Assembly (NCBI GenBank): GCA_949289625.1 | Contig: CASEPH010000322.1 | Location: 1 to 35,132 of the forward strand | Source of the DNA: an uncultured Clostridia bacterium | Lineage (GTDB): Bacteria > Bacillota_A > Clostridia > Oscillospirales > Oscillospiraceae | Direction of reading: 5' to 3' | DNA length: 35,132 bases | Shown: piece by piece, positions 16,707-24,457 of the stretch | Numbering within the stretch: position 1 is the stretch's first letter | Layout: the number at the start of each line of letters is the position of its first letter | Position numbers and translations under genes: made by a program | Notes under the pieces: generated by a model | The model's input: only the letters and a program-made list of their open reading frames with translations | Told to the model about the DNA's origin: nothing | Databases searched by the model: none

Positions 16707-18434
16707 ATGAAAAAGAAAGTACTTGCAATACTGTTGACGCTGGCTATGGTGCTTGCGCTGCTGGCAGGTTGTGGGACGGAAACTGGCATGGAAACAGGGA
16801 CGGAACCCTCCGAAACGGAGCAGGCTGCTGTGTCCCAAGAGGCTGAGACGTCCATACAGACACAGCCGGAAATGGAACAGGAAGCTTCGGCTCCAGAAGA
16901 GAGCGTTTCTATGACGGAACCGGAAATTCCTCAGGTGGAATATCCCTTGTCCGAGGAACCCGTAACGCTGACTATGTGGTATTCCTTCCCTGGGGATCTG
17001 GCGGACATTATGCAGGAGTATCTGGGAAACGGCAAGAGCAGTGTTCTGCAGGCCGTAGCGGAGAAGACCGGCGTAAATTTGAGCTTTATGCTCCAGTCCG
17101 TTACAACGGCCAACGACAGCTTTAATCTGCTGGTAGCCTCCGGTGACTATCCGGATCTGTTCCAGAATGCCGGCAGCTACTACACCGGCGGCATGGATAA
17201 GGCCGTGGACGACGAAGTGCTGGTGGACCTGACGGGACTGCTGGAGGAGAACGCGCCCAACTACAACGCCTTGATCCATCAGGATGAGACCACTCTGGCG
17301 GACGCTTCCACCAGCAGTGGCCGGATTGTGGAGATCAACCGGATCATGGCCGATTACACCCGGCCCAGCACCGGATTGGTGATCCGCCAGGACTGGCTGG
17401 ACGATCTGGGCATGGAACAGCCCACCACTTTGGATGACCTCCACGATGTGCTGGTGGCCTTCAAAAATGAGAAGGGGGCCGTGGAACCCCTGGGCCTGGG
17501 CTATACCGGTGTATTGGACGAAAATGAGATCTGTTCCGCCTTCGACGTATATGGGGTCTACGCGGCATTTATGGGTACCTATCCCTTCTATGTGGTGGAC
17601 GGCCAGGTGAAATTTGGATGGGTGGAGGACAATTTCAAGGAGTACCTGTCCTTAATGAGCCAGTGGTATGCAGAGGGCCTAATCGGTTCGGACTACTACA
17701 TCGAGAACACCGGTCACGGCATCGATTCCAGCAAGACCACCACGGGGCAATGCGGTGTTTGGCTGCACGATTATTTCCAGATCGAGCTGATCCAGACCCA
17801 GATGAACGATGAAAACGCCGATGTTCAGGCCATTGCCGCCCCGGTCAAAGAGAAGGGCCAAACCCTGCATTTTGGTAGCAGAAAGACCCTGATTGGAGGC
17901 CAGACGCTGGCCATCACCACCGGCTGCGGGGATCCTGAGCTGGCCCTGAAGTATATTGACTTCTTCTTCACCGACGAGGGAAGCATCCTCTGTAACTACG
18001 GCGTGGAAGGAGAAGGCATGGAGTACAACGAGGACGGGGAACCGGAATACACGGAGTTGATCTACGCCAACCCCGACCACAGTATGCGGGAAACACAGGT
18101 CATGTACACGTTGACCATCGGTCCCTTTGTGGAGGATGAGAGCCGCAACGACATTGCCTACTCCGAGAAGGAAAACGCAGCCCGGGGTGTCTGGGCATCC
18201 AATGTGGACGATGCCTACATCATGCCCACTACAGACCTCAGTGCTGACCAAGCTTCTGAGGTGTCCGGGATCATGGGCGACCTGATGACCTATGCCACCG
18301 GCAAGATCACCGAGTTCATCATTGGTTCTGATTCCCTGGACAACTGGGACGCCTATGTGACAGAGATGGAATCCTTCAACGTGAGCCGTGCCATCGAGAT
18401 CTACCAGGAGGTATACGACGCCTATATGGCATAA
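16707..18434 (+). CDS. Lipoprotein solute-binding protein 1 (no cognate permease)
   Basis: A 575-residue extracellular lipoprotein of the family 1 / LplA-like ABC solute-binding group. The signal peptide ends in the lipobox LAGC with the lipidated C22, then a Glu/Thr-rich linker to about residue 75. The binding domain has SFNLLVASGDYPDLF, TGLVIRQDWLDDLGM, a VDGQVKFGWVEDNFKEYLSLMSQWY segment and a C-terminal DFFFTDEGSILCNYGVEGEG, all usual in this group. Such proteins normally deliver a ligand to an ABC importer, but no permease or ATPase gene is in the window. It is cotranscribed with a flavodoxin-like gene upstream and an AraC regulator follows. Related proteins are at 24458 and 29102. Confidence 0.92.
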   Translation: MKKKVLAILLTLAMVLALLAGCGTETGMETGTEPSETEQAAVSQEAETSIQTQPEMEQEASAPEESVSMTEPEIPQVEYPLSEEPVTLTMWYSFPGDLADIMQEYLGNGKSSVLQAVAEKTGVNLSFMLQSVTTANDSFNLLVASGDYPDLFQNAGSYYTGGMDKAVDDEVLVDLTGLLEENAPNYNALIHQDETTLADASTSSGRIVEINRIMADYTRPSTGLVIRQDWLDDLGMEQPTTLDDLHDVLVAFKNEKGAVEPLGLGYTGVLDENEICSAFDVYGVYAAFMGTYPFYVVDGQVKFGWVEDNFKEYLSLMSQWYAEGLIGSDYYIENTGHGIDSSKTTTGQCGVWLHDYFQIELIQTQMNDENADVQAIAAPVKEKGQTLHFGSRKTLIGGQTLAITTGCGDPELALKYIDFFFTDEGSILCNYGVEGEGMEYNEDGEPEYTELIYANPDHSMRETQVMYTLTIGPFVEDESRNDIAYSEKENAARGVWASNVDDAYIMPTTDLSADQASEVSGIMGDLMTYATGKITEFIIGSDSLDNWDAYVTEMESFNVSRAIEIYQEVYDAYMA

Positions 18435-18450
18435 AGATGGTTTTCCCATA

Positions 18451-18482
18451 GGAGCACCGCGGAAACCATTCCGCGGTGCTCC
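18451..18482. terminator. Hairpin after solute-binding protein 1
   Basis: A perfect 14-bp GC-rich stem (18451-18464 with 18469-18482) with a 4-base loop, just after the gene's stop. There is no T-run, so it may stabilise the mRNA end or act as a weak or Rho-type terminator. The next promoter starts 3 bases later. Confidence 0.5.
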
Positions 18483-18484
18483 GC

Positions 18485-18513
18485 TTGCGCCGGAAGAAAC
18501 AATTGCGTATAAT
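18485..18513 (+). promoter_or_regulatory. Promoter of AraC regulator 1
   Basis: -35 TTGCGC (18485-18490) and a perfect -10 TATAAT (18508-18513) with 17 bases between, 30 bases before the ATG at 18544. Confidence 0.7.
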
Positions 18514-18543
18514 AGAACCATTGCGGCAGGGGGAGGTGCGTTT

Positions 18544-19677
18544 ATGAGTCCGGGACAGGAAGAACGGGAAAGACAATGGGAAAGCCTCCTGCTCAACGGA
18601 ACGACACAGGACCTGCCGGAAGGGCTTGTGCTGCCGGTCATGGTAAATATCCGGCAATGGAATGGCAGTACAGGCTGGCGGGAAAAACGGGCAGTCATTC
18701 GGACCGTGGAAGGTCATGTCAGGAAGTGTCTGCTGCAAGCAGACCAGGAAGGCGCTTGCCTGCAGCTGGATGAAACGCATTTACTGGCAATTCTGACTAT
18801 GCCACTGGGACAAGGAGAAGTATGGGCACGATGTCAAGACGTGCTGGGGGCCTGCGGAGAAGCCCTGATGTGCGAGGTGTCCTGTTGCATTGGAGAGCAG
18901 ATATCTGGGGACGAATTGGGGAAACAGGTAGACCGAATCTATGCGTTGGAGGAAGCTACCGTATCCAACTGCCCGATCCTTCAGCTGGAGCAAACGGAAC
19001 AAGGGGAAAGCGTTCCGCCGGAACTGCTGGAACAGTGGCGGTATTTGCTCCAGGACGGAAACTTTGATCCGCTGCTGATGAAAGTGGAGCGCTATTTTCA
19101 GGAGATGGAAAAACGATTGGACGCCGCTTCGCTCCACCGATTTAACCAGGACTTCCTTCAAATGCTCTATGGGTTTATGGCCGAAAAACAGGTGCCGGCC
19201 CATGTGCTCTTTGACCGGCGGGAAAATGCGACTGTATTTCGGGATGCCACAGTATCGATTGGCAATACTGTGACCTGGATTTTTGCGGCAATCACCGCGC
19301 TGTCTGTCCATCTGGAGCGGCGACGCAGCAGCCAGAACTATACCCAGCAGGCAAAGAATTACATTCTGGAACACCTGGGTGACAGCTTTACCCGGCAGGA
19401 TATTGCCGAGGATGTACATTTGAGCCAGAATCACTTGGCCAGACTGTTTCGTCAGGAGACGGGAATGAGCATCTCGGAGTATATTTTGCAGGAACGAATG
19501 AAACTGGCCTTTAATCTGCTAAAGAACACGGGGCTGTCGGTGGGCGAAGTGGCGCTGCGGGCCGGTTATGAAAACTACAGCTATTTCTTGACGCTGTTCC
19601 GACGGGTGGCGGGTATGACGCCCAGCCAGTATCGGGAGAAATACAACGTGTCCCTGGGAGGAGATCGACATGAATAA
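18544..19677 (+). CDS. AraC-family transcriptional regulator 1
   Basis: A 377-residue DNA-binding regulator. The C-terminal 100 residues carry the two helix-turn-helix units of AraC: FTRQDIAEDVHLSQNHLARLFRQETGMSISEYIL and LSVGEVALRAGYENYSYFLTLFRRVAGMTPSQYREKY. The N-terminal 275 residues have no recognised sensor; the middle region (about 175-255) is helical, like the segment between receiver and HTH in YesN-type regulators, but no receiver domain is present. The ATG at 18544 follows a GGGGGAGG site; upstream in-frame codons back to 18388 cross a hairpin and promoter and are unlikely. The gene end overlaps the flavodoxin-like gene by 8 bases, so they are co-expressed. Confidence 0.92.
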   Translation: MSPGQEERERQWESLLLNGTTQDLPEGLVLPVMVNIRQWNGSTGWREKRAVIRTVEGHVRKCLLQADQEGACLQLDETHLLAILTMPLGQGEVWARCQDVLGACGEALMCEVSCCIGEQISGDELGKQVDRIYALEEATVSNCPILQLEQTEQGESVPPELLEQWRYLLQDGNFDPLLMKVERYFQEMEKRLDAASLHRFNQDFLQMLYGFMAEKQVPAHVLFDRRENATVFRDATVSIGNTVTWIFAAITALSVHLERRRSSQNYTQQAKNYILEHLGDSFTRQDIAEDVHLSQNHLARLFRQETGMSISEYILQERMKLAFNLLKNTGLSVGEVALRAGYENYSYFLTLFRRVAGMTPSQYREKYNVSLGGDRHE

Positions 19678-20470
19678 CGCATTGATTCTCTATGCTTCCA
19701 GCACAGGAAATACAGAAAAGGTGGCAAAAAGGTTCTTTTCTGTGCTAAAAAAACAGAACTGGGATTGTAGAATGCTTCGGCTGGAAGACACAACGAATTT
19801 GCAACGAGAAAAGATATTCCTGGACGACTACGACCTGGTGTTGTTGGGTTCTCCGGTGATTTCGGGAAGTCCCTCGCCGCAGGTTTCAAAGCATCTAGCC
19901 CTGGTAGGGGCGGAGCCACCCCGGCTGTACAGCAACCAGATGATTTTCCCTGGATCCTTCTTCCGGCCGGAACGTGCTCCGCTGGGAATTGTGTTCGCGA
20001 CATATTCCGGCGAGACCTTTGGACCGGTGGAGGTATTGCCCACGTTGGAATTGGAGCGTATGTATCTTCAGTATCTGTTCCTTGATGTGATTGGCAAGTT
20101 TGCCTGCCCTGGCAGAAAAGAGCCCAAAAGCACTATTGAGTGGCTGGCCTCGGACTTGCATCTGGAGCTGAGCCAGGTGGCACCCCTGATTGGACGCTAT
20201 GAGCGAAATCCCCAAGACCCGTCGCTGAAAGCAATGGGGGAAGATGCGCTGGCCATGCTGCAGCAGGCTGTTACGGACAAGCAACAAGGTGGACCTCAGG
20301 TGCTGCCGCCGGAGTTTTCCGATGCGGTTTGGCATCGGGATCTGGAGCAGCGTCCCCATGCGCGGGATCTGCGCAAAGCGGAGATTTTTCTGGAGGAGAT
20401 TCTGGAGGATTATTTTACAGAGGAGGGGCTGCCAAAAGCTCCGGGTTCGGTATATACCTGTATCGGGTAA
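19670..20470 (+). CDS. Flavodoxin-like protein 2 with C-terminal extension
   Basis: A 266-residue paralogue of the protein at 15853. The FMN loop SSTGNT is at residues 10-15, followed by YDLVLLGSPVISGSPSPQVSKHL, which lines up with the same region of the first protein, then PPRLYSNQMIFPG, which matches PPRMYSDRLIMPG. The C-terminal 90 residues are again an extra helical region; both proteins end in a related Glu-rich helix and DYF or GYF followed by a short tail. It probably binds FMN and serves as an electron carrier or reductase subunit. The start overlaps the AraC gene by 8 bases with GGGAGGAG upstream. No terminator is evident before the next promoter. Confidence 0.85.
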   Translation: MNNALILYASSTGNTEKVAKRFFSVLKKQNWDCRMLRLEDTTNLQREKIFLDDYDLVLLGSPVISGSPSPQVSKHLALVGAEPPRLYSNQMIFPGSFFRPERAPLGIVFATYSGETFGPVEVLPTLELERMYLQYLFLDVIGKFACPGRKEPKSTIEWLASDLHLELSQVAPLIGRYERNPQDPSLKAMGEDALAMLQQAVTDKQQGGPQVLPPEFSDAVWHRDLEQRPHARDLRKAEIFLEEILEDYFTEEGLPKAPGSVYTCIG

Positions 20471-20503
20471 AGACGGTGGATGGTCCACATAAAAAATGTA
20501 TAC

Positions 20504-20532
20504 TTGATTGCACAGAAAGAATCTGGTAAAAT
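20504..20532 (+). promoter_or_regulatory. Candidate promoter of the kinase-like gene
   Basis: -35 TTGATT (20504-20509) and -10 TAAAAT (20527-20532), spacing 17. A second reading, TTGCAC (20508-20513) with TTATAG (20532-20537), overlaps it. It is about 40 bases before the ATG at 20571. Confidence 0.5.
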
Positions 20533-20570
20533 TATAGTGAAAAGAATTGCAATACGGGATAGGAGGGCCT

Positions 20571-21176
20571 ATGGGATATCAGATCATTACCATTAACCGG
20601 GAGTTTGAATCACGGGGCAGTGAAATTGCGCAGGAGGTGGCCAAACGGCTGCAGATCCCCTATGTGGATAAATTTTTGATTACGGAATCCGCTATCAAGA
20701 GTGGGATGAGCGTGGAAGCCATTCGAGCCACTGATGAGATGCTGGCCTCCCGGTTTGAATATTCGCAGGCGGAGGCGGCCCACTATTATACCTCTGCGGA
20801 ATCGCCTTTGCCCACCAGTGAGAAGGTGGCAGAGGTGCAGTTCCAATTGATTCGGGAGGTTGCGGAAAAAGGTCCCTGTGTGATTGTGGGACGCTGTGCC
20901 AATCACCTGCTACGGGAGCGGGAGGATGTGCTGGATATATTTATCCATGCGGGACGGGACTACCGGGTTAAACGCACCATGGATGTATTCCAGCTTTCCG
21001 AGCGCAGCGCAGTGCGACTCCTGAAACGGACAGACAAGGCCCGGAAAGCCTACTATAAAAACTACACGGGGATGGATTGGAACGATCCCAATTCCTATCA
21101 TCTGGTGCTCAACAGCGACAGACTGAAATTTGAGACCTGTGTTTCGCTGATTTGCAGCGTATATCAGGGGATCTAA
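20571..21176 (+). CDS. Cytidylate kinase-like family protein
   Basis: A 201-residue cytoplasmic protein of the cytidylate kinase-like (Cytidylate_kin2) family. The N-terminus IITINREFESRGSEIAQEVAKRLQIPYVDKFLI has the family pattern I-x-REF-x-S-x-G, in which the nucleotide-binding loop is modified. A central CVIVGRCANHLL and the Arg-rich lid region RVKRTMDVFQLSERSAVRLLKRTDKARKAYYKNYTG follow. Most members have no proven substrate. Note TINREFESRG where ISREFGSGG is typical, so the glycine-rich loop is degraded. The start follows AGGAGGG; 100 bases separate it from the flavodoxin-like gene. Its role next to electron carriers is unknown. Confidence 0.85.
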   Translation: MGYQIITINREFESRGSEIAQEVAKRLQIPYVDKFLITESAIKSGMSVEAIRATDEMLASRFEYSQAEAAHYYTSAESPLPTSEKVAEVQFQLIREVAEKGPCVIVGRCANHLLREREDVLDIFIHAGRDYRVKRTMDVFQLSERSAVRLLKRTDKARKAYYKNYTGMDWNDPNSYHLVLNSDRLKFETCVSLICSVYQGI

Positions 21177-21453
21177 GCTCTTCCATAAAAAACAAAGGTT
21201 TGGACGATGGATTTGTTTTTCCTGGGAGCATAGAAAGCCACACAAGGGTCTGAATGTTACATTCAAGAAGACCCGGGTGGTGATTGAATTGCAGGAGTTG
21301 ATCTACTGCGAGTGGTCGGGCCTGCTATGACGCATTTCGGACGGCGTTTGTCGCCTATTTGGCGGAATAGGCATGCTAGGGCCATTGTACCATAGCATAT
21401 ATGGCAGGGGCCTTAATTTGCAAAAATAGAGTGTTTTTACGCAGAAATAGCAT
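21177..21453. other. Structured gene-free stretch
   Basis: No supported gene lies here. A short + frame encodes VTFKKTRVVIELQELIYCEW and then stops near 21330; it has no start or ribosome site and may be a gene remnant. From about 21320 several inverted segments occur: a 7-bp stem at 21353-21359 with 21366-21372, and CCTGCTATG near 21321 facing CATAGC and GCAGG near 21391-21410. This could be a structured RNA or simply debris. Confidence 0.3.
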
Positions 21454-21497
21454 AGAGAACGACGCGGACAGAAACAGTACTGTCCGCGTCGTTCTCT
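21454..21497. terminator. Long hairpin between convergent genes
   Basis: A perfect 18-bp stem (21454-21471 with 21480-21497) and 8-base loop between the kinase-like gene (+) and AraC regulator 2 (-). It is probably bidirectional; it is followed by GTTTAAG on + and by an A/T-mixed stretch on -. Confidence 0.7.
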
Positions 21498-21544
21498 GTT
21501 TAAGCAGCTGCTAAAAAGCTAAAAATGTGCCATGGAAATATAGA

Positions 21545-22834
21545 CTATCTGCGCTCCCGGAGAAATTCACTGGGCGTCTTTCCCTCCAATCGCTTAAATG
21601 CCCGAATCATATTGATCTGAGCACCATACCCCACCTGTTCTGCAATTTCTCGAATGGTGAGATTACCGCCAAGGAGGGCCTTTGCAGCTCGAATACGCAC
21701 CTGCTGGATATAGTCCAGCATCCGCGTTTGATAGCAGCTGTGAAATACCCGGGTCAGATGGGAAGGGGATACGCCCAGATGAAGGGCCACCTGATTGACA
21801 TTGAGGTTTTGATCCCCGTAATTCTCATCCACATAAGCCCGGGCCTGCCGGGCAAGTTGCTGATTTGGCGTGCCGTCACCGGCCCACTGCGCGGCTAGGG
21901 CGTCGAGAATGACGTCCATTTGCGCTGAGATCTCATCCAGTGTCTGGGCAGAAAGCAGAAGTGTTTCGGCGTGAAGCTGCTCCAGCACCTGCCCAATCCC
22001 CAGCTCACGGCTGGCCCGGGCCAGGGTCTGGGTTGTATAGTCGATCAGGGCGGCCACACGGAATCGGAGCATGGTGGCAGAGGGCAGCGTATGGAGAAGA
22101 TCAGCCATAATCTGTTCCCGGAAATAGTGCTTGGCCTGATCAAAATCTCCCCGATTGATATAATCGCTGAACTGCTCGTTGGCCTCCCGGGAGGCCACGA
22201 TCCGCTGCTCCGCTTCGCTGATGTGGGCTACATCATGATAAAACAGAATTTCCGGTAGGGAGGCACCCACAATACTCCAGTAATCCCGGAGCATTTCGAT
22301 GTTTTTTCGTAGCTGGGGAAGCTGGCTGAGCCCGTAACCAATGGGGCTGACGAATATTTGAAAACGAAAGCCCTCGGCCTGCTCCAGGACTTTGTTGACA
22401 TTGCTGCACATGTCGGTAAACGCTTTACGGTAGTCTGTGGAAGGGAGCTGGTCCGACAAATTTACCAGACAGTAGATGCAACCGTTGAAGTTGGCTGTGA
22501 CGCAGGCGTGCTGACGCTTGAACTGAGGACGGATCAAGTCCGCCAGCCGGCAATAAAAGGTGCTGTTGAGGGACTCCCAAACAGGCAGGGCATCCATAGT
22601 TCCCGGTTCGGAGAAGGTGTCGGTAAAGCCGCAGAGAACGAATCGGTTCCCATGAAAGTCTACGCCGGTAATACTGGCGAAGCGTTCACGAGTAAATTTT
22701 TTGTTGTCTCCATCTGACAAGATGGCTACCACAGCCCGGTCTGCCAGATAGCGCCGGCGTTCCTGCTGCAGCTCCGACAATTGGCCCTCCAACGCCTGGA
22801 TACGGGTTTTCAATTCTTCTATGGTTTCGGGCAT
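21545..22834 (-). CDS. AraC-family transcriptional regulator 2
   Basis: A regulator of 429 residues from ATG 22834, or 444 from ATG 22879. I prefer 22834 because GGAGG lies 13 bases upstream, while the other start has no ribosome site. The protein begins with a coiled coil (IEELKTRIQALEGQLSELQQERRRYLADRA), has a 200-residue unrecognised sensor, a helical middle (EANEQFSDYINRGDFDQAKHYFREQI) like YesN-type proteins, and a C-terminal AraC domain: LNVNQVALHLGVSPSHLTRVFHSCYQTRMLDYI and LTIREIAEQVGYGAQINMIRAFKRLEGKTPSEFL. It is divergent from the FAD reductase and binding-protein genes, with promoters that interleave, so it is the likely regulator of that operon. Confidence 0.9.
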   Translation of the reverse strand: MPETIEELKTRIQALEGQLSELQQERRRYLADRAVVAILSDGDNKKFTRERFASITGVDFHGNRFVLCGFTDTFSEPGTMDALPVWESLNSTFYCRLADLIRPQFKRQHACVTANFNGCIYCLVNLSDQLPSTDYRKAFTDMCSNVNKVLEQAEGFRFQIFVSPIGYGLSQLPQLRKNIEMLRDYWSIVGASLPEILFYHDVAHISEAEQRIVASREANEQFSDYINRGDFDQAKHYFREQIMADLLHTLPSATMLRFRVAALIDYTTQTLARASRELGIGQVLEQLHAETLLLSAQTLDEISAQMDVILDALAAQWAGDGTPNQQLARQARAYVDENYGDQNLNVNQVALHLGVSPSHLTRVFHSCYQTRMLDYIQQVRIRAAKALLGGNLTIREIAEQVGYGAQINMIRAFKRLEGKTPSEFLRERR

Positions 22835-22893
22835 CTGGGCTGCACTTCCTCCATGAAATCGGAATTTGTCATCCTGCAATCAAAATTAGTTCA

Positions 22894-22922
22894 TTTACAA
22901 GAAAATCATAACCCGATAAAAT
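22894..22922 (+). promoter_or_regulatory. Promoter of the FAD reductase 1 operon
   Basis: -35 TTTACA (22894-22899) and -10 TAAAAT (22917-22922), spacing 17, giving a leader of about 60 bases before the ATG at 22989. Confidence 0.65.
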
Positions 22923-22933
22923 TAGAATGACAA
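22905..22933 (-). promoter_or_regulatory. Promoter of AraC regulator 2, overlapping the divergent one
   Basis: On the minus strand, -35 TTGTCA (22933-22928) and -10 TATGAT (22910-22905), spacing 17. Each promoter's -10 hexamer falls inside the other's spacer, so polymerase cannot occupy both at once. Confidence 0.65.
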
Positions 22934-22943
22934 GCATCATTTT

Positions 22944-22968
22944 CCGCAAAATCCTCACAATTTTGCGG
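22944..22968. promoter_or_regulatory. Inverted repeat in the leader of FAD reductase 1
   Basis: CCGCAAAAT (22944-22952), a 7-base centre and ATTTTGCGG (22960-22968), perfect over 9 bp. It lies just downstream of the likely start of the reductase transcript and upstream of the AraC promoter, 3 bases before the ribosome site. It could be an operator or an RNA hairpin that hides the ribosome site. Confidence 0.5.
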
Positions 22969-22988
22969 AGTGAAAGGAGCGGAACATC

Positions 22989-24446
22989 ATGTCAAATTGG
23001 GATTTGATTGTTGTTGGCAGCGGCGTTGCCGGAATGACTGCCGCACTCCGTGCCGGCGAGCAGGGTGTGGAAAAGATTTTAATTCTGGAAAAAGCACCCT
23101 ATGTAGGTGGCAACTCCCGGGCGGCAGGAGGTGTGTTTGCCACCGGTGGAGAGACGCTGGCCAAGGCTGGGTATTCCATGGACCCCCAGAGCTACTATGA
23201 ACAGGCCATGGAGCAGCTGCAGTTTTCAGTGAATCCAGAGCTGGTGCGAAAGTATATTTTCAACAGCGGTGCGGCACTGGATTGGCTCAGCGGAACGGGC
23301 CTGCAGTTTGAGATCAAGCAGATGCCCTTCGGCTGTTTCATGGCAACCATCGAAAGTGATGAATTGGCGGAGCCATACCGAAAAGCGGCGCCCACCAGCC
23401 ATTCCTATATGGGAACAGCCATGGTTATGAAGCTGAAAGACATGTGCCAGAAACGGGGCATCGAGATCCTGACGGAGACCAGAGCCATGGAACTGTGTAC
23501 CGATGAAAGGGGCAGGGTCTGCGGTGTTGTGGCGTTACAACAGGGGCAGGAGACGAGCTTCCAGGCAAAGACGGTAATTTTGGCCACAGGCGGTGTGGCC
23601 GGTACTGTGGCCTCTCTTCATGAGTTTTTCCCGCAGCTGTTTGACGCGGAGGATACCAACTTTACCTTTGGCAGCGCCCACTGCGTTGGGGATGGCATTC
23701 ATATGGCGGAAAAGCTTGGTGCAGACTGCCGGAAAGCCATGGGGATCCTGCTCAAAGGGCCCAGCCATCTGGGGCCAGGCGGGACCCAGGCGCTGACCTA
23801 CAGCGCCGATTCCATGATCGTGACCCAGCATGGCGCACGGTTTATCGACGAGGCCAAAATCTGGAGCTTTCACGCCGCCCTGAACAACATACCCAAAAAG
23901 ACCACCTATACCATTGTGGATGATAAGATTGTTCAGGAGCTGAACGCCAAATTGCCGCCCCAGGCCCAACCAGGAACCAGCAAAGCGCCGGTTACCCTGC
24001 TGGAAGGATTGCGGCAGGAGGCAGAGGCCGGGAAAAACACCTTCATTGGAGATGATCTCCGAGAAGCGGCAAAATACTTTGATATTCCGGAGGCAGCGCT
24101 GCTGCAAAGTGTCAGCCAATACAACGCAATGTGTCGGGCCGGGAAGGATACGGATCTGGGCAAAGATCCCAGGCACCTCAAGCCCATCGACACACCGCCC
24201 TACTATGTGCTCAAGGGTGGACGCTCCACTGACAGTACCTATGGCGGCGTGCGGATCAACGGAGATTTTCAAGCCTTGAAGCCTGACGGATCTGTGATTC
24301 CCGGACTGTACGCCATTGGCGATGTGGCCACCGGATTTGTGGCCGAAATCTACGCGCCTCCTGGCGCAGGGTTCACCTGGAGCTTGGGGTCCGGACATAT
24401 GTGCGGCAAAGTTGTGGCGGATGCCATATGTAATACCAAGGAATAG
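22989..24446 (+). CDS. FAD-dependent oxidoreductase 1, fumarate reductase/flavocytochrome c-like
   Basis: A 485-residue flavoprotein of the FAD_binding_2 family, whose members reduce fumarate, urocanate, enoates or 3-ketosteroids. Seen: the FAD dinucleotide fold GSGVAGMTAALRAGEQG near residues 11-27, LEKAPYVGGNSRAAGG, the second FAD region ATGGVAG, and the C-terminal IPGLYAIGDVATGF. There is no Tat or Sec signal, no heme-binding CxxCH domain and no FMN-attachment domain, so it should act in the cytosol with an outside electron donor; flavodoxin-like proteins encoded nearby are candidates. GAAAGGA precedes the ATG. The binding protein gene starts 11 bases after the stop. Substrate unknown. Confidence 0.9.
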   Translation: MSNWDLIVVGSGVAGMTAALRAGEQGVEKILILEKAPYVGGNSRAAGGVFATGGETLAKAGYSMDPQSYYEQAMEQLQFSVNPELVRKYIFNSGAALDWLSGTGLQFEIKQMPFGCFMATIESDELAEPYRKAAPTSHSYMGTAMVMKLKDMCQKRGIEILTETRAMELCTDERGRVCGVVALQQGQETSFQAKTVILATGGVAGTVASLHEFFPQLFDAEDTNFTFGSAHCVGDGIHMAEKLGADCRKAMGILLKGPSHLGPGGTQALTYSADSMIVTQHGARFIDEAKIWSFHAALNNIPKKTTYTIVDDKIVQELNAKLPPQAQPGTSKAPVTLLEGLRQEAEAGKNTFIGDDLREAAKYFDIPEAALLQSVSQYNAMCRAGKDTDLGKDPRHLKPIDTPPYYVLKGGRSTDSTYGGVRINGDFQALKPDGSVIPGLYAIGDVATGFVAEIYAPPGAGFTWSLGSGHMCGKVVADAICNTKE

Positions 24447-24457
24447 GAGGATATGTC

